From contig NC_045149.1 in the NCBI RefSeq assembly GCF_008831285.2, positions 9,388,417 through 9,452,416 of the forward strand: DNA of 64,000 bases, written 5' to 3'. Positions 47,240 to 59,259 of the stretch are shown here, one piece after another (within the stretch, counting starts at the first letter, position 1; every line of letters starts with the position of its first letter). The notes beneath the pieces are model-generated. The model was not told the origin of the DNA. It searched no databases and was given only the letters and a program-made list of their open reading frames with translations. Position numbers and translations under genes: made by a program. Source of the DNA: Nymphaea colorata (Eukaryota; Streptophyta; Magnoliopsida; Nymphaeales; Nymphaeaceae).

Positions 47240-47523
47240 CAGTGGCAGAAATAAAAAATTTATATATAACATATATATATATATATATATAACATACAAG
47301 TATCCAAAGATGTTAATGTGAAAATAAAGACACATTGAATGTCCTGTGTGGGCAACACATAACATACAAGTATTCAAAGATGTTAATGTGAAAATAAAGA
47401 CACATTGAATGTCCTGTGTGGGCAACACATAACATACAAGTATTCAAAAATGTTATTGTGAAAATAAAGACACATTGAATGTCCTGTGTGGGCAACAGCA
47501 GCCCATATGTGGCTCAGCCACTG
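47240..47523 (+). mobile_element. hAT/Tip100-like MITE with internal 70-bp amplification
   Basis: The left end is CAGTGGCAGAAAT and the right end, reverse complement, CAGTGGCTGAGCCAC, matching the Tip100-type CAGNGGCGGAGCCA terminus. The flanks CACAAAAC (47232-47239) and CATAAAAC (47524-47531) form an 8-bp target duplication with one mismatch. Its interior motif GTGAAAATAAAGACAC...GTGTGGGCAAC recurs in the copy at 56622. Inside it, a 70-bp unit has been amplified (see next entry). No transposase. Confidence 0.75.
47291..47496 (+). repeat. 70-bp tandem repeat inside the MITE
   Basis: Units begin AACATACAAGTATYCAAARA at 47291, 47361 and 47431. The third lacks its last few bases. They differ at only a few positions, so the expansion is young relative to the element. 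Confidence 0.92.
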
Positions 47524-47531
47524 CATAAAAC

Positions 47532-49530
47532 CCTCTTACCCGTCTAATAAGCATGCAAGCACATTTGCTTTCAGTGCAATCCTTTCACAAACACTACGTA
47601 ATTAATTTTTTTTTCTCCACTTAATATAACTGATGTATATCAAATTATCAACTTAAGATTGACATGCCCATCTATCTCGATAAAAGAAAAAATGTACAAA
47701 CTCTTTAGTTAGGGCATTTTATGTGAGAAATAATCCGAGTTGAAAGCTGTCAAAAACTTGGCATAGCATGTAGCTGCTTTTGGCATGACCTGATATGAAT
47801 CTGCTTAAGCTTAATTAATATGCAAAGGAAATTAAAAAGAAAGGAAGAAGGAACACTTCTTAGGTTGCAGCAGGACCATGATGCACTTCCTACTGAAACT
47901 TGACAGGAAGACTGAGTTGTCTTCTTGTCCTGTTACAAAGTTGTGCACACTTCGTTACCTAATCAGCTTTCATTTAGGAGGAGATTCTTCATGGCTAGTC
48001 TGCAAGGGCTAGCTCTGGTCTGATCGGCGCCGCATCAAGCACTGTTGTCAAGATCAAGAAAGGCTGTCCACGGATCCAATCATGCAAGTTCTTATCAAAC
48101 TTCCGAAATATTTGGTAGGTAGAGGTGCCATTTAATGACTTAGATGCCATTAACCAGTTAAATATGTTGCAAGCGTATAATCAAAATCAAGTTTGGTAGT
48201 GAAGAATGGCAAAGGAAACCAAATCCTGTACCAAATACAAACAGATTGCATCTACCATTTGGCAAGGATGGTGGAACATGATGCTAGGATTCTTTACTGA
48301 GTTTTAGCTCACAGCTAAGGGACTTCTCTTTACTTTCTTTTGCCATCAAAGGAAGGAGAGCTCAATTTATGCCCACTTAAGGTTTGATTGCACTAAAATA
48401 GAATGTTCAGTCTGGTCATTCACAGGTACCATGAGACGTGTATGTCCCCCAGGGGGTTCGTGGCAACAGCTAATTTAATTGGACGAGGGTTGGTAGATGA
48501 CCAGTCTCCGAGTGTCAGGGAAGTCAATCTTCTGTCCTTAAAAAAAAACGGTCACCAATGTGCAAGTTGAAGCGCAGCAAGCTAACATCATAAGGCACTA
48601 AAAGCATACCATATCTTGGACATATATGTAATCACATATTGTTAGCTGAAATAATATCATGTATTTTGGATGTATAATTTGTGCTACAAGAACATCTAAT
48701 CCAAAAAGAAGATATTATTCTTACCAAACATGTGCAGATCAAATATGTATCCAATTTATGTTAGTGCTCAGCCTAGAATGCTTCAAAGCAACACTAACTG
48801 CTCCCATCATTGGAAATAGGCATGTAACTTATTCAAATCCAGGTACTTAATTAGCAGTTGATTCTTGTACCAAAAAATAGCAGAATCTGCATGCTAGATC
48901 CTACCCATTGTGAAATCGTATAAAAAAAATGTGGAGCAGAAAGGTTGAAGCTATAATGTCGGTCTCCTACTTCAACTGCAGTTTGATGGTTGAAAACTCA
49001 TGATCGCATAAATTAAGCAGCACACTACATCCCTACTCCTATTTTTATGTCACCAACCTCGTCAAAGAAAAATAAGGATGAAAAAGTTATCTCGTTACCT
49101 ACCTTTCCATGCTAAATGAAATAATTCGAGTATCGTGCATGGCACATGCATTATGATCGTATTCAAAAGAATATGGGCTCGAATCTCTCGAGAGATTCAA
49201 TAATATCCGACCAGAGGATAATAAATGACAACTAGAGAGGAGGGTTGCCCTACCTGCTAAAAATTTGACCATTTATACATATCAAATTTTGTTTGACTCC
49301 TCAAATAAAAAAAAATTGCAATATACAAGCACTTTTCTTGACCTAAAATTTGTAGCTTCTCAAATAAAAAAGTTGCAATAAACAACCCCCAAACCCTATG
49401 CCTAGACGCAACCACCACAAGTTGAGCCAAAGTTGATGTTCTCTCAACGTTTAGATCCTGTCTTGTATACATCTAGTGGCAGATATAAGCCAGGGAGGCA
49501 CAAGTCTCTCTTTACTTACTAAAATCTTCT
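47532..49530. other. intergenic, no gene recognised
   Basis: AT-rich DNA with no frame over 70 codons and no recognised RNA gene or repeat. Confidence 0.4.
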
Positions 49531-49540
49531 TTACAAACCG

Positions 49541-49800
49541 GGGCGGAGCCGGAAAATTCTAGCTAAGGAACACTCGCTATAAAATTTTAAAATTTTTAAG
49601 AGCACTAATATATAAATGAAAAAAATTACCTTAAAGTATCAATATGAAAATAAGTATTTTTTGTGGGCCTGTGTAGGCAGTTATCAACATAGTGTCCACT
49701 AGCGAAGCTAGAAATTTTCTTTCACAGGGCACTAAACATATGATTAACAAAATTTCACTTGACTATGGGGCAGTGACCCAGGTCTCTTGGGGCTGTCTTA
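49541..49800 (+). mobile_element. two adjoining Tip100-like MITE fragments
   Basis: The first begins GGGCGGAGCCGGAAAATTCT near 49541 and ends with TGTGTAGGCAG near 49680. A second begins CACTAGCGAAGCTAGAAATTTT near 49696 and carries the CAGGGCACTAAACAT phrase. Both resemble the GGCGGAGCCA...GGGGCAC family seen at 50554 and 57335. Confidence 0.5.
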
Positions 49801-49963
49801 TATTACTAGAGCTACTAATTTAAGCTTTCCCATAATGGGTTCCGTGTGGCATATACTCTCCATGGAGCCCCCACCTATCTACGCCTCTGATAGTACCCAC
49901 ACTTGCCTCCGCCCCTGTTGCATGCATAGATATTTACATCTTATAATTATCTCGCCAGCTAGA

Positions 49964-49967
<4 letters not shown>

Positions 49968-50054
<87 letters not shown>
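49968..50054. repeat. (TA)43 microsatellite
   Basis: Longest uninterrupted TA tract in the window, about 87 bp. Long reading frames across it on both strands are spurious. Confidence 0.95.
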
Positions 50055-50058
<4 letters not shown>

Positions 50059-50553
50059 CCTTTGCCCCATCATTGAAATTTCTTGGTATGAAATTTTTGT
50101 TGCTTTGAGCAACTTTTTGGTCGCAACGTTGGGCCCTTTGTAAAATTAATATTTTCTTGAGAGCTGACCACTGGGTGTTTACCTCTCTCAAAAGAGGACC
50201 ACTGGGTAGTCTTATATGTTGGCATCAAGTAGAAAAGAAAGGGGCGAGGTCTTCTGTCATGAATTAAACAAGAGAAAGGGCCAAGAGAGCGTGGGTTGTC
50301 ATAACGAGGCCCATGTCTATTGAAGAATCTCTAGCAAGCCCAACCCAACTGTTTGTTTCTTATCAGTCGACAATGGCTGCATTTATCATCTGTGATCGAC
50401 ATAGATTCGCTAGCTGTTTGATAGTGGACCGTGCTTTATATCGGTTAATAAACGCAAAGTAATAAGAAACGACGCTGCAATATTGCTCATTAACTTTTTT
50501 TTTTCTTTTAACCATGACTCAGTAACTAAACGATCCCAATCGTGATTCCCGAC

Positions 50554-50745
50554 CAGTGGCGAAGCCACAAATTTTTTGTTATGGGGCACTGTTATAGAAA
50601 TTCTCATTTTTAAAGAGGCACAACATATATAAAAAAAGTAAATAATTGTAAGAAATCTATGTAAAAATATGTAAAAATAAATAAAAATTTTGTTGTGGCG
50701 TGGGCAAATGTCCACGCCAGCCTATATGGAGCTCTGCTGCTGCTG
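50554..50745 (+). mobile_element. hAT/Tip100-like MITE copy
   Basis: Begins CAGTGGCGAAGCCACAAA and ends near GCTCTGCTGCTGCTG. The interior TTATGGGGCACTGTTATAG and AAGAAATCTATGTAAAAAT matches the reverse-oriented copy at 1841-2006. Target duplication not clear here. Confidence 0.65.
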
Positions 50746-53402
50746 TTCTTGAGTAAAATTGTAGGATTTACCAACTTATGATGAGAGGCCAGCAACCTAC
50801 TACTTGGAAAAGAATTCTGTCATTTACTTTACTCCTAAGGTCTTGTGCTGCTTCAAAGCTTAGCGTGAGCTTAATAAGCACAAATAAAAGAAAACTTTGT
50901 CGCATATGATAACATGGATACTATCTCCCCGCTACATACTGTTTTTTATATTATATATGATATGATATTATGTCGTTTCAATATACTTTTGTCAAACAAA
51001 TAGGTTACAATAATACTAAGTCAAAAGAAATATACTCTTAAAAAAAAAAAAAGTTCTTCATTAGTTAGGGTGAAAACAGTTTAACCAGAGGCGTACTTTA
51101 AATAAGTAGAATCAGATTTGTTCTACACGCATGACCTTAGCTGGAATTCGGATCTTTTTGGCAAATTGAACTGTATGAACATGGTGAAGGTCAGATTATC
51201 CAAAAAAAAAGTCGTATGTTTCCGAGAAGAAAAATCTCATAATTTTATTATATATTTCATGTGTACACATGACTTTATAAAATGACCAAAATCAGTAACA
51301 TATCACCACATTCATTTATTTGGAGCATATATAGTTTTTATGGTTGGATTTGTGGGGTACCGCTTAAGCGGGTAGTGGGCACTACCAAACCGGTGTTCTC
51401 ACAGTGGGCGTGAATCCACTGATTGGAATTGACTTGGTCCGCATGTTGTTTTTTAAATAAGTTCAAGAACTTTTACCGTAAATTATTTTTTTATATTTTA
51501 TTATTTTTTTAAACGATTTTTTAATATTTTGAACCCATCCACAACCGATTCTGCTGACTTATAAACATGTGATACCCTTTCATCTTATTGGCTACATTTC
51601 AAAGTTATCTAAATCCATGTTTCACTTTCACTTGACAGGACAACATACCAACAAAAAAACCGCGAAAAGGAAATAAAATGAAAATAGCTTTAAATGAATA
51701 TCTTTTGTAAATCTGATTACATAAAAAATTTTATCAATAAAAGTTGGTACATTCAACTTTTTTTATGGTACTACCACACCATAAAAATTTTATCAATAAA
51801 AGTTTATAAAATAATTTGAATATATGAAGTTTAGTGTACCGGATAATTGTTACGGGCCCTTAACAAATGGGCGCGGATCGTCCCAAGGACGAGGATCTTC
51901 ATAATGCGGGCCGGTGGGACCCGTTGGGCCCTCCCAGACTCACTACTAACAAGATATCTATGTACCGAGTTTTGGACGGAGGTTCCAGTTGCCACCTGAT
52001 TTACCATCTCAATTAATTAGCACTAGGCGTATCTGATTTTACAAAGTAAATTGAATCTGAAAACCGTAAATTGAAAAGTTCACTGTTTGCTTCTCACAAC
52101 AAAAATATGATGCTCTTAAAAGATCCATTTTCAGAACATGTACTTCTAAAGTTAAAATAAATCTTTCCTTTAATTTGATCTGATGTTGCAAGTGAATTTA
52201 GAGTATTAAAAAACATGCTTGTGATCATTTTCCTATTTGAACTTTGTTTGGAAAATTTATTTAAAACCATCCAACCCCTTGATCAAATAAGGGCTGATCT
52301 TTCTGCTTCATGCTTTCTTTTTTTTTTTCATGAGTTTAAACTTTACAGATCAGGAGAAAATTCAAGTAATATACATACATAATGATCAAACTGACAAAAA
52401 AAGGCTGTTTTTTTCGCACTAGTAGCGCATATAAATTTTCTGCTTTATTGAGAAATTTTAGTTCTCTTTTATTAGATTTAATTAAATAAGTTAGAAACTT
52501 ATCTGTCCCTCATACGTTTTTATTTTTAAAAAAATGTTTTTAAATTTAGAAAAATAAGAAAATAAGGAATTAATGCTAGTTGACGCGTAACGATTATCCG
52601 TAAGCTCATTAATACGCCATAGCGATCAAATCGATGTGACGTTGATATCGATACTTGCAATATCATATCTTTTTGGACGTGAAAATGAATTATGAGATAC
52701 TAGCATGTGCTAAAAAAATTGTTAAATATTGAAGGGTCCAATCCGGAAATGATGTATGCGGGGCCCGACCCGATTAACGATGCTTGAATCCCCCAAGGGA
52801 GGGAGAGAAGGGGAATCCCTCGCCGGCCAGAATTTTCTTGCTCAGGTTTTGTTTAAGGGGGTCTATCTTTTATTTTTAATTTCAGAAAAGTGCTCAAGGT
52901 ACTTTTTTACGTCCCTTTTCGTTGAATTTCATCCAACAAAGTTTTTCTTCTTTTATCATTTATTATATCCAAATCTAAAACCCAACTTCTTTTAACTAGA
53001 AAGTTGAAACGATAATGTGAAAAGGCAGAACCGAGAATCTTGCTTCGATATTTGTTGGCAAAAAGTTTAAGCAAAATAATATACGACCTTGGCGAGAATC
53101 AGACCCTCACGTGGGATTACTCTAAAAGAAGGAGGCGTTACTGAAACTAAGTTTCAAGGGGACCCATCAACGGTCCTTCCTAGAAATTTATTTGTGTCAG
53201 CTGTCGATCATTGAATGCTGCCCTGCCCCTCCTCTCCTTTCCCTGAAATCGACGGTTACCCTCGACCACCGAGTCAGGGCGTCATGTATCTCCTTTTCGG
53301 AATTGAATCGGTTTGTCGAATCCGGATCGGTTTCGAAAAAACTTCCCATAATCTTAATTTGAATTTAATTTCATTTGAAATGAATTTGTAAACTTATCTA
53401 AG
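50746..53402. other. intergenic, no gene recognised
   Basis: AT-rich with several GC-richer patches (51350-51420, 51850-51960, 52755-52830) that contain short frames only. TTTTATCAATAAAAGTT is directly repeated near 51730 and 51787. No product is supported. Confidence 0.4.
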
Positions 53403-53480
53403 CCTAGCACAACACGGTGGTAAGACGATTCACATCCAATTGTGTCATTAAATATGACACTCGAGTTAAAAGATATTGTG
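53403..53480 (+). mobile_element. tRNA-related SINE head, degenerate
   Basis: TAGCACAACACGGTGGTAAG resembles a pol III A box and GACACTCGAGTTAAAAG (53455-53471) a mutated B box. The same A-box wording appears at 55508. No cloverleaf closes, so it is not called a tRNA gene. Confidence 0.4.
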
Positions 53481-53739
53481 TACGTTGTTAGGGGGTGCTC
53501 TCCTTTTAGTAGCTTCTTAATTCCATATGATAGGCCGCTTCGCTTCTGGTAGCTTTCTAATTTGATATCGTATGCGGCAATCCGAGTTGTCAACATTGGG
53601 AGAATCCTACGCCCGAAGGAGTGGAAGGCTCTCTTGGACACATTTATCCACAAACTGAGCCCACTCACTCTAGTATAACTCTGAAGGGTGGGGCGTTACT
53701 TTGAAGCGGGCGGACAATCACAGACCCTAAACCATGGCC

Positions 53740-53945
53740 AAAGATGGGTTGTCAACAATGTAAAGAAGGTAGAATGAGTAGTTGGTAAGATCTAGTATGG
53801 ATCGTACTTGGATGATAGTTGGAGTAGGCCGTTTTTTTAGGGTTACCTCATCTAAGATCCCTAAAAAAGAAGATCAATTGGTCCTTGCAAAGAGCTTGAT
53901 ACGCTATCTCTTTTTAACCCTTTCGAACGAAATGCAGTTATCCAA
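53740..53945 (+). pseudogene. plastid DNA insert (NUPT), trnA-UGC intron-like
   Basis: From memory of plastid inverted-repeat sequences, AAAGATGGGTTGTCAA, GGTAAGATCTAGTATGGATC, AGTTGGAGTAGGC, CTCATCTAAGATCCC and CCTTGCAAAGAGCTTGAT follow in the order found in the plastid rRNA-operon spacer, most likely the group II intron of trnA-UGC. Differences from what I recall are mainly G-to-A and C-to-T, the usual decay of methylated nuclear copies. The 89-codon frame across it is not a gene. How far the insert extends on either side is unclear; sequence up to about 54050 is not placed. Confidence 0.65.
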
Positions 53946-54059
53946 GTCCCTGAAAGAGACAATTCAACTTAACGACTCAGCGGAATGTCGATTCAATGAA
54001 CCGGCCAATTCACCCGCTCTGCTTATAAATCCACCCGCTAAGCAATTTTGAAAACATTT

Positions 54060-55505
54060 TCTAAAAAATCTGAAAAGAAGGGTAAAATTAAATGAAAATG
54101 AAAAAAAATTAAAATATATTAAAATATATATATAGTTGAAAGTCAGGCATAAGCACTCCTGAATTGGGTACAATGTTCGATTGTTGTCCCATTGCCTTGA
54201 ATAAGGTCATTAGGGCAATCAATTTTTTTTAATTCAATTTAAAAGTAAATATTAAAATGTTAAAATAAAATCCTCAAAATGAATGGACTGGATGAAATAA
54301 GTTGAGCATCCTTAGATAACTCCAATTAATAATCGAAGTGATGGAGATGTAGAGTTTGAGCCTTGGGATAGGTCTCTTTTACCTCGAAAATAAAACAATA
54401 AGCTAGTAAAAAGGCCAAACCATTCACTTATATAACATATTGGAAAAAAGAAGTAAACATCTCATGCAATAGAGTTGTAATTTCCTACTCTGAAAATATA
54501 AAATAATTCGAACATCTCATTAATAACTCCATTTTAGCAATAAAAATATAATCTTGATTTTTGTATTCCAACCTTTGGACGTCATGAACTCGATTGTTGG
54601 CTGGTCAAGAAAGAAGAATCGGTTAAAGGTTGTGAAACAAAATAACAAGGCAATTGAAATCTGGTTTACGTATTGCCTTTCCTTTCCTTGTCTCTGCTTG
54701 AATCTTCTTCCTTGTAAACCTTCTGCTTTTCTCATTAACATTTGTGCATCAAATTAGCTGTTTACTGAACCTAATCCTCTTATAAACCATAAAAACTAAA
54801 AGACTAGTGCATCTTTTACAACATAAAATTTCAAGCGTTTCTAAATTTTTGAACTTGCGAGACGGCGAAACCGATTCGATTCAATAGTCGATCGACTTAA
54901 TTTGTCCACTTATCATTATTTTTTTTTTAAAGAAAAGAAAATCTACAATATTTAATTAGTATTCATGTACTTAAAAAAAAAAGGACCAAAACTTACATTG
55001 GGTTTAGATTGGATGGTTGAATAGGCGGAGTCCATTGGCGGGTAGGGCGAGAAGCGAACCAACTTTGTGGGGCTGAGAGTCGCGTCATCGGCCAAATCCT
55101 TTTGGTTTCAAGGGGCCACCAACCAAACCGCAAACGGTTTGTCCACCTTGACGGCTTGAATCGAAAGCGGACAGAGATCGTAAGTGTCCAAGTTTTACAC
55201 GGATGCTAAGAAATGGGGACTCATGACCTTTCACTTTTATCCGCAACATAAAATGACTTAATTTACTCATCGTCGAAGAGAAACATCTTCTTTCTTATTC
55301 GTTGAAAAGGCAAAAGGAAAAATGAAAGTCAAAGAAAATGCAAGAAGTTGTTAATCAAGATGCAACTTGTATCACCGGGAATTGACATTTTATTTAACAA
55401 ATTGATTTTGATTAAGAGTCTTGGCTTTTTTTGAAAATTTTGTTTGCTATTATTTGACTATAAACCATGGTCTTTTTGACACCCAAGTTAGGGCCATTAT
55501 AAGAC
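54060..55505. other. intergenic, no gene recognised
   Basis: AT-rich DNA; a pol III B-box-like phrase (AGAGTTTGAGCCTTGGG) near 54350 hints at another SINE relic. Nothing coding. Confidence 0.35.
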
Positions 55506-55595
55506 TATAGCACAATTGGGTGGTAAGGCGACTGACTCACTTTCAAAGGGTCTGAAGCACAAATCTCATAGTTGCTTTCTCATGCTCTCTGATGC
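55506..55595 (+). mobile_element. tRNA-related SINE head, degenerate
   Basis: TATAGCACAATTGGGTGGTA and GGCGACTGACTC (A-box side), then GGTCTGAAGCACAAATCTCA (B-box side) about 30 bp later, as in tRNA-derived SINE heads. It resembles the element at 53403. Confidence 0.45.
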
Positions 55596-56621
55596 ATCAC
55601 TCGTCTAGGCTGGCTGAAAACGGTGGCAAAGGCAATTCTAGAGTTGAATATTGTATTACCGATTTCCTAGGCCTCAAAGCAAGCCACAACCTTGGAGGCA
55701 TATGGGTATGACCTTAAAGGTTTTACGCCAAAAACGTTTTTCCCCTAAAGTAAATATTAATTCATATTGATATAAAACAAGGGATACACCTATGGTGTTG
55801 AGCAAGTATGTTAAAAGGGATTTACTACTATTGCTCCCAAGAGGGTTTAGTATAGGGTTTTCTTCCGATTCTATCTAAAACAGGAGATAAGACCGGGCCC
55901 TCTAGCCAACCGGATTTTGCGGGCCTTAAGTGAATTACAAGACAAAAGAAGATTGAAAAGATCAAACTTTCTTTGACTGTTTGTAGGTTTTGTCAATGCA
56001 TGTGTCGAAAACAAAGGAGACAGCGGAGTGAAGTGGAGTACTCTTTAATGGCGTCAAATCTCTGCAACTCGGCTCGAAGCTTCCATCCTATTGGTTTTGC
56101 TTGTCTCTTTATCCATGGGGATGAGTCTTCTATCCATGCAATGAGGAGTAGAGCTAGTAATGTTTTGTTGCAGAGACCAAATTAGAGTTTCAAAATTTTA
56201 ACAAGGGCCGAAATAGAAATTTTCAAATTTTACATATATATTAAACTTAAATTTTTTTTATTTACATATAAATTTTTAAAGTTTTTAAAATTTGACGGGG
56301 ACCAAGGCCCCTACCGGCCCCTCCTTCCATCCGCCCTTGCTTATAATCTAGAAGCTTGGCTTCTAGTGCCAAACTTTGACATCTTTAGGCTACCTAGGCC
56401 TTCTAAAGAGATGAGGGAAGATATTGAAGCCATTAAAACCTTCACCTAGTAGGGTGTGTGTCCGTTCAGTAAGAATGACATTGTGTTCTTGAATGTTCCT
56501 ATAACACATGTTTTTATTCCCAAAAATTAGTTGTTTAATATGTCAATATTTGATTGTTGAATGTAGACACAAAATTCATAAGTATATTTTGTATCTTAAA
56601 ACTAAGACATTTGGTTTTTGG
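55596..56621. other. intergenic with a dispersed repeat at 56180-56345
   Basis: No gene recognised. At 56180-56345 an AT-rich core with TTTCAAAATTTT is followed by GACCAAGGCCCCTACCGG, the same family as 26740-26880 and 13330-13550. Confidence 0.4.
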
Positions 56622-56775
56622 CAGTGGCGGAGACAAAAAAGGTTTTTCAAGGAAGTACTCTTCACAAATTTTCATATCCGAAGGGATACACGCATGCAAA
56701 ACACATTAAATATTTCAAGATATTAACTTGAAAATAAAGAAACCGTAAGGCGCTGGTGTGGGCAGCTTGGCTTAT
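56622..56775 (+). mobile_element. hAT/Tip100-like MITE copy, 3' end unclear
   Basis: Begins CAGTGGCGGAGACAAAAAAG. The interior GATATTAACTTGAAAATAAAG and GGTGTGGGCAGC matches the 70-bp unit inside the 47240 element. A clean right terminal repeat was not found. Confidence 0.55.
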
Positions 56776-57104
56776 GGTTTTTGGATAATGTGCTCTAAGA
56801 ATACAATGTTTTTTTTTTAATCCAAAGCTAGCCCTCATAAGGGTTGGCAACATTAATATAGTAATATACTATTACTGTGTCATGAATCTGATTGCTTATT
56901 CAAAAAAAAATATTTATTATTGCCAAAAAACACCCTTATGTATTTTATATATTCCAACTTGTGCAAAAAATTGATGCAGATAGAGTTTGAACTGTAGCTG
57001 TCAATTTAACACCCAAGCTAAGTCATATGGGTATGGGTTTTAGTACAAGTATGAAAACATAGGCACCCGTATGACAATTTTAAAAAATATAGGTGCAAGA
57101 ATAT

Positions 57105-57107
<3 letters not shown>

Positions 57108-57160
<53 letters not shown>
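57108..57160. repeat. (TA)n microsatellite
   Basis: Uninterrupted TA repeat of about 52 bp. Confidence 0.92.
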
Positions 57161-57164
<4 letters not shown>

Positions 57165-57334
57165 GCACTACATGTTAGTAAACAATAAATCCCCCAAAGA
57201 GAATGAAAGCTGAGTTAGAAACCAACTAAATCAAGTAAAATTAAGTAGTTTGGATCAGTTCAAATTTTAAAGGTACCTAAGTGTATCCAAGTATCCACTT
57301 TGAATATAGCTACGGCGACGCGAGGACTGGAACT

Positions 57335-57513
57335 AATGGCGGAGCCACATGGTGACTGGTGTAGGCAACTGCCAAGCACCAATCTCTTAAAATTTCTTTA
57401 TTTTTAAATGGACATTTTTAAACATTATCCTTATATACATATAAGTGCCATTACAAAAAATGAGTATTTTTAAACGAGTACCCCTCCAGCCAATTTTTCT
57501 GGCTCTGCCACGG
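57335..57513. mobile_element. hAT/Tip100-like MITE, both ends present
   Basis: Left end TGGCGGAGCCACATGG; right end, reverse complement, CCGTGGCAGAGCCAGAAAAA. About 180 bp with an AT-rich core. Target duplication not resolved. Confidence 0.65.
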
Positions 57514-57896
57514 ATTTGAACCTTATTAAAGTAGCCATAGGACTTAGCATCCAATGTTGAGATTTTGTTATAACAACCCACTTATGGTGCATACCCCAAA
57601 CATTTGAATTGTAAGACTTCCTTCAAACATTTTCAAAGCAATCCATGTGAAAACAACATAACTTGCGTGTTCAAATATTTCTGGCCATCTCTTTCTACCG
57701 ATTTATGTTAAGTGGCTCTTCAAAATAGAAAACAACTTAGATCTTTTCAAACCATCCATGTGAAAAGAACCTAATTTGCATGTTGAACATATTTCTTGCC
57801 ACACAACTTTCTATCGCTTTTAATGTTGATTGACTCTTCAAAATAGAAAACAACACGGGCGATGTTTAATACCTATTTATGGTAATTAGACTCATT

Positions 57897-57956
<60 letters not shown>
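57897..57956. repeat. compound (AC)n(TA)n microsatellite
   Basis: About nine AC units merge into about 20 TA units. Confidence 0.92.
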
Positions 57957-57958
<2 letters not shown>

Positions 57959-58639
57959 CCATACTGTTTAGTAAGGGAAGTCTCTTAAATTTGTGTTCAA
58001 GAGTACTGTAGACAAAATGTGAACTTCCTAACGTTTTTATAAACACTAATTTAATATAAATTATGTTTTAGTTCAAGTTATTTTGTAAAAAGTTGATCTT
58101 TTTGCTATCAAATTTTTTATTTTATAAGATGGGTACATTTTTCAATTATCAAAAAACATTATTAAAGTGAAAAAAAGATTACTAACTTAATGTATGTTTC
58201 TTAATAAATCGCTCTTAAGATCATATCTATAAGTTTAGATTTTTAAAAAGTGTTTTAAGAATTAATTTTATTAGGTTTGGTTTTTGTCTCTTATTGAAGT
58301 AGTATGGTAACCAACCTTTCATATACATATATAGATACATACATACATATGTGTATAGAGACAATCCAGGGGATGTTAGGTATTATTCGAGGACTAAAAA
58401 TTAAAAATCCTTTACTGAAATTACCATAAATCCTTGCTAAAAGCCCTATGAATCACTGTTATCTTATAAAACTGTTGTTAATACTCTTGTAATGGTTGAA
58501 GAAATTTCCTCGACGTGTCGAGGAAAGTTCTCAAAAGAAATCGTTTGAATCTAAAGTGAAAGAAAAGGAAAAAAGATGCAGCGAGTAGTAAAGCTGGAGA
58601 GTCAGCACAAAGCAAGAAAAAGTAAATACAACTTCATTT

Positions 58640-58675
<36 letters not shown>

Positions 58676-58964
58676 AGAACTTTTTAAATTTCCACCCCTA
58701 ACTTTGTTCTATCCCAATCTCCTTTTCTCGTTGAACACATTAAACTCCCCATTACATACAAAATGATAACCTGAAAAGCTGCTGTTCATCTCGAATTACA
58801 TCACCATCACCAACGAAAAAAAGAAAAACAAAAAAAAGGTGTATCTCGATATTGGAGACCACCCTTTAAGGGAATAAAAGAGTTTTCCTTCATTTTTTTC
58901 AGAGCAAAGCTTCCCTTTTTCACCGCTTCAGATCTGCAAAAACTTTTTAGCCCATTATTGTTTA
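57957..58964. other. intergenic, no gene recognised
   Basis: AT-rich; includes a (GA)n tract at 58644-58672. No coding evidence. Confidence 0.4.
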
Positions 58965-59225
58965 GGATTTCAAGTCAAACCCTTAATCCGTCCGATCTTC
59001 AAGACCCATAAACCCGAGTCGTATCGTCTCGTCTCGCCTTCAGCCAGGCGTACCGGGCGCCGACATCGAGGACCCAATCTCGAAAACCGCCGTCCGGACC
59101 GAGGCGGGGGGCGTCCGGGAGGGACAGGCGCTCTGACCCGCGCGTGGGGGCAAATCGGTAAATTCATCCGGAAATAATTCACTCATCGGGGCGGGTTTAA
59201 ATTCGGGGCCTCGCAGAGCAATCAC
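58965..59225 (-). other. GC-rich island with a short minus-strand frame
   Basis: The block is strongly GC- and CpG-rich in AT-rich surroundings. On the minus strand a frame starts at the ATG ending at 59186 (MSELFPDEFTDLPPRAG) and continues to MSAPGTPG and a stop near 59042. A second overlapping frame exists at 58970-59182. I recognise neither. It could be the first exon or a relic exon of a gene whose remainder is not visible, or a CpG island of a lost promoter. A GGGCAGGGGCAGCTGCCC palindrome-like stretch adjoins at about 59233-59252. Confidence 0.3.
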
Positions 59226-59259
59226 GAGCGCGGGCAGGGGCAGCTGCCCTCCCCAACTC

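Noticed and set aside
47291-47496. CRISPR-like array (three repeats)
   Set aside because: Units are contiguous tandem copies without spacers, inside a plant MITE.
49787-50191. Frames of about 75-118 codons on both strands
   Set aside because: They read through the (TA)n tract as YIYIYI repeats.
53403-53480. tRNA gene
   Set aside because: A- and B-box-like words are present, but no acceptor stem or cloverleaf could be formed; SINE head preferred.
53782-54051. 89-codon frame resembling a small protein gene
   Set aside because: Overlaps the plastid trnA-intron-like insert, which is non-coding in plastids.
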